From positions 3,472,001 through 3,536,000 of the forward strand of contig NZ_CP013002.1 of assembly GCF_001414055.1 (NCBI RefSeq): a stretch of 64,000 nt of DNA, in the 5' to 3' direction. This stretch comes from Caulobacter henricii (GTDB lineage: Bacteria > Pseudomonadota > Alphaproteobacteria > Caulobacterales > Caulobacteraceae). The notes under the pieces were generated by a model that made no database searches, had not been told where the DNA came from, and was given only the letters and a program-made list of their open reading frames with translations. Both the position numbers and the translations under genes were made by a program. Every line of letters starts with the position of its first letter. Position 1 is the stretch's first letter. This document shows, piece after piece, positions 61,602 to 64,000 of the stretch.

Positions 61602-63992
61602 ATGGTCCGCAAACTCGGCACTGTCCGATCCGCGTTGCCCCCCGTCGACGAGCAACAGTATCGCATCCTCGTCGACGCCGTGACCGACTATGCGATTTGC
61701 ATGCTTGACCCCGCCGGCGTCGTCACCAGCTGGAACGCCGGGGCTCAGCGCTTCACGGGCTGCGGGCCCGACGAAGCCATCGGCCGTGACTTCGCAATGT
61801 TTTACGCCGCTGAGGACCAGGCTGGCGGCGAACCTCAGAGAGCCCTCGAAACGGCGCGGGGACAGGGACGCTCTGAGTGCGAAGGTTGGCAGGTCCGCAA
61901 GGACGGGAGCGGCTTCTGGGCCAGCGTCGTGATCACGCCCATCCACGACGGGAATAGACTTGCCGGGTTTGCCAAGGTCACGCGCGACATCAGCGAGCGT
62001 AAGGAGGCCGAGCAAAGGCTGGCTTCTGCCGTGGCTGACGCGGCCAGGGCGCAACACGTCCTGTACGAGCGTATCGCGGCCATGGCCGCCCAACAGGCGA
62101 TCATGCTCAAGCTTTCCGAGGACATGGCGGGCGTCGGGACCTGGTCATGGGATGTGGCGACCGATCGCACCACCTGGTCGGATCAGGTCTACCGAATTCA
62201 TGGCTACGAGATCGGCGTTGAGCCGCCGCCCCTGCAGGGGGTGCTCGACCGATACCTTCCTGAAGATGCGAAGTTACTCAGCGACTGTGTGCAGCGGGCG
62301 GTCTCTGAGGGCCGCGATTACGCCTTGGAGGCTCGGATCTACCGGCCTGATGGCGCGGAGCGGCAAGTGATCGCTCGCGGTGCCTGTCTTCGCGATGCAA
62401 GCGGCGCGATCAGCACGATTGTCGGCACGTTTCAGGACATTACCGAACATCTGACGACGTCGCGGTTCATCCGCACCTTGGCTGACAATCTGCCGGGTCT
62501 GGTCGCCTATTGGGACAGCACACTGCATTGTCAGTTTGCAAACGCCGCCTATTCGGATTGGTTTGGCATCTCTCCAGGCGAGATGCTCAAGATCACGCTG
62601 CCTGAACTTCTTGGCCCTGAACTATTTGCGAAAAATGAACAGCACATTTGCGGCGTACTGGCAGGGGAACGGCAAACATTCTCTCGAACCCTGGTTAAAC
62701 ATTCCGGAGATGTCGGCCATACCCTGAGCCACTATATTCCGGACACTGATTCATCCGGGCACACCCAAGGTTTCTATGTCATGATCAGCGACGTCACGTC
62801 GCTGAAAATTGCCGAAGAAAAGCTCCAGGAAGCCAATACCCTTTTGGTAGCCGCACGCGACCAGGCTGAAGCTTCTGCCGCCGTGAAATCAGAGTTCATG
62901 GCCAATATAAGCCATGAGCTTCGCACGCCCCTCAACAGCATCATCGGATTCTCGGAGTTGCTGAGGCCTTGCTTGGCGAATGATCCACAAAGCCACCACT
63001 ATGCCACCCGCATTAGTCAGGCCGCCGACGCGCTGCTCACGGAAGTGAACGACATCCTGGATTTCTCCAAGCTTGAGGCGGGGCAGGTGGAGATCGAACT
63101 GCGCCCTGTTCAGCTCGGCGAGTTCCTTTCCAATTCAGTCGGGCTTATGGCCCCCCAGGCCGCCGCAAAGGCGCTGGCGCTGATCTGCGACATTGATCGG
63201 GCACCAGACGCAGCGCTGCTGCTCGACGACACGCGGCTGCGGCAGGTTTTGCTGAACTTGATCAGCAATGCCGTAAAGTTCACCGGCGTGGGCTCCGTAA
63301 CGGTTTCCGTCGCGCCGATCGCACAGGATCAACGCCTCCGTTTTGAGGTTCGCGATACCGGCAGCGGCATACCGGCAGAGCGCATTGATCGGCTGTTCAA
63401 GCGATTCTCGCAGGTGGACGCCTCAACCGCACGTCTGCACGGCGGCACAGGGCTTGGCCTCGCCATCTGCAAAGGGCTGGTTGAGGCCATGGGCGGCGTC
63501 ATCGGCGTCACCAGTGTTCTGGGTGAAGGCAGCACCTTTTTCTTCGAGGTGCCCCTGGTAAAGGCCGACCTCGAAAGGCAACCCGATCCTGATCACGACA
63601 AACACGACGCCGACACGATCCACGGACTCAGCCTTCTGATCGTGGACGACAACGAGACCAACCGGGAACTCGTGCGCCTGATCAGCGAAAGCGTCGGACT
63701 GGAGGTGGTCGAGGCCGACTGCGGTGAAGTCGCCGTCAGCCGGGCGCGCGAGCAACTGTTCGATCTGATCCTGATGGATATACGGATGCCGGGCATGGGC
63801 GGAGAAGCGGCCGCTCGCGCCATCGTCGACGGTGCTGGGCCAAACGCGGATACGCCCATCCTGGCCTTCAGCGCCGATCTCGCGACCTCGTTTGGAGCAT
63901 CGGGGCCCTTTTCGGGCACCATCGCCAAGCCGATCGCCCCCGCCGCCCTCGTGGACGGCCTGTGCTACGCCTTGGCGGGCCACAGGCGGTAG
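61602..63992 (+). CDS. Cytoplasmic hybrid histidine kinase with three PAS domains
   Basis: A 796-residue sensor with no membrane segment. PAS 1 is about 20-130 (DYAICMLDPAGVVTSWNAGA), PAS 2 about 175-283 (GTWSWDVATDRTTWSDQVYR) and PAS 3 about 290-400 (NLPGLVAYWDSTLHCQFANA). HisKA follows with NISHELRTPLNSIIGF (His438), the ATPase with ISNAVKF and GGTGLGLAI, and a C-terminal receiver with Asp726 in LMDIRMP. No dedicated response regulator gene is adjacent within the window. The gene ends 8 bases before the window does. Confidence 0.93.
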   Translation: MVRKLGTVRSALPPVDEQQYRILVDAVTDYAICMLDPAGVVTSWNAGAQRFTGCGPDEAIGRDFAMFYAAEDQAGGEPQRALETARGQGRSECEGWQVRKDGSGFWASVVITPIHDGNRLAGFAKVTRDISERKEAEQRLASAVADAARAQHVLYERIAAMAAQQAIMLKLSEDMAGVGTWSWDVATDRTTWSDQVYRIHGYEIGVEPPPLQGVLDRYLPEDAKLLSDCVQRAVSEGRDYALEARIYRPDGAERQVIARGACLRDASGAISTIVGTFQDITEHLTTSRFIRTLADNLPGLVAYWDSTLHCQFANAAYSDWFGISPGEMLKITLPELLGPELFAKNEQHICGVLAGERQTFSRTLVKHSGDVGHTLSHYIPDTDSSGHTQGFYVMISDVTSLKIAEEKLQEANTLLVAARDQAEASAAVKSEFMANISHELRTPLNSIIGFSELLRPCLANDPQSHHYATRISQAADALLTEVNDILDFSKLEAGQVEIELRPVQLGEFLSNSVGLMAPQAAAKALALICDIDRAPDAALLLDDTRLRQVLLNLISNAVKFTGVGSVTVSVAPIAQDQRLRFEVRDTGSGIPAERIDRLFKRFSQVDASTARLHGGTGLGLAICKGLVEAMGGVIGVTSVLGEGSTFFFEVPLVKADLERQPDPDHDKHDADTIHGLSLLIVDDNETNRELVRLISESVGLEVVEADCGEVAVSRAREQLFDLILMDIRMPGMGGEAAARAIVDGAGPNADTPILAFSADLATSFGASGPFSGTIAKPIAPAALVDGLCYALAGHRR

Positions 63993-64000
63993 AGCGCCTC

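Overview
The window is a 64 kb piece of a high-GC alphaproteobacterial chromosome, almost certainly Caulobacter or a very close relative. The evidence is gene content and order: gyrB-recF, dnaN, hrcA-grpE, rph, rdgB-hemW-rsmI-yraN, gshB, a soluble hybrid kinase with every hallmark of Caulobacter ShkA beside an AmpG-type transporter, glmM/glmS, a CC0125/CC1285-family lipoprotein and argG. Most of it is dense housekeeping sequence with short gaps. No tRNA, rRNA, CRISPR array, prophage or insertion-sequence transposase was seen.

Layout. (1) 1-4.6 kb: the start of an ECF sigma factor gene diverges from a tightly coupled operon: thermostable-hemolysin-family acyltransferase-like protein, AMP-forming ligase, heme-oxygenase-like diiron oxidase (of the kind often labelled TenA), SDR reductase, then a secreted TPR protein. 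This looks like a compact pathway for an unknown acyl-derived small molecule and is the best candidate for an undescribed system. (2) 4.6-18.7 kb: an unusual soluble chemoreceptor-like protein, gyrB and recF, a 1 kb non-coding stretch with repeats and a hairpin-rich core, a small hypothetical gene, an S9 peptidase, gamma-glutamyltransferase, dnaN, grpE, hrcA and rph. (3) 18.9-31.3 kb: a catalytically degenerate DegP-like protein, a PilZ-like protein, an XRE/DUF2975 module with a small membrane protein, a GST, the rdgB-to-SirB1 operon, a less GC-rich islet carrying an Imm26-type immunity gene, gshB, a ComM-type ATPase and a second GST. (4) 31.4-46.7 kb: shkA, ampG, a membrane serine protease with DUF350, rlmN, a UbiH-family hydroxylase, a YbbN/LON-domain/Trm112/HGSNAT-like operon, a ProXp-type deacylase, DUF6065, glmM and glmS. 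(5) 46.7-64 kb: small exported and membrane proteins, an HSD10-like SDR, a lipoprotein, LysE and MAPEG proteins, a sugar dehydrogenase, argG, kup, an Rrf2 regulator, a GIY-YIG gene behind a REPIN-like palindromic element, marC, pyrF, a second gamma-glutamyltransferase and a three-PAS hybrid histidine kinase.

Functional threads include replication and topology (dnaN, recF, gyrB), heat shock (hrcA, grpE), amino-sugar supply (glmM, glmS, ampG), glutathione and gamma-glutamyl turnover (gshB, two GSTs, two gamma-glutamyltransferases), and cyclic-di-GMP and two-component signalling (shkA, PilZ-like protein, PAS kinase). At least six related GC-rich palindromic repeats sit in the gaps between genes. 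All identifications come from reading the sequence; no database search was run.
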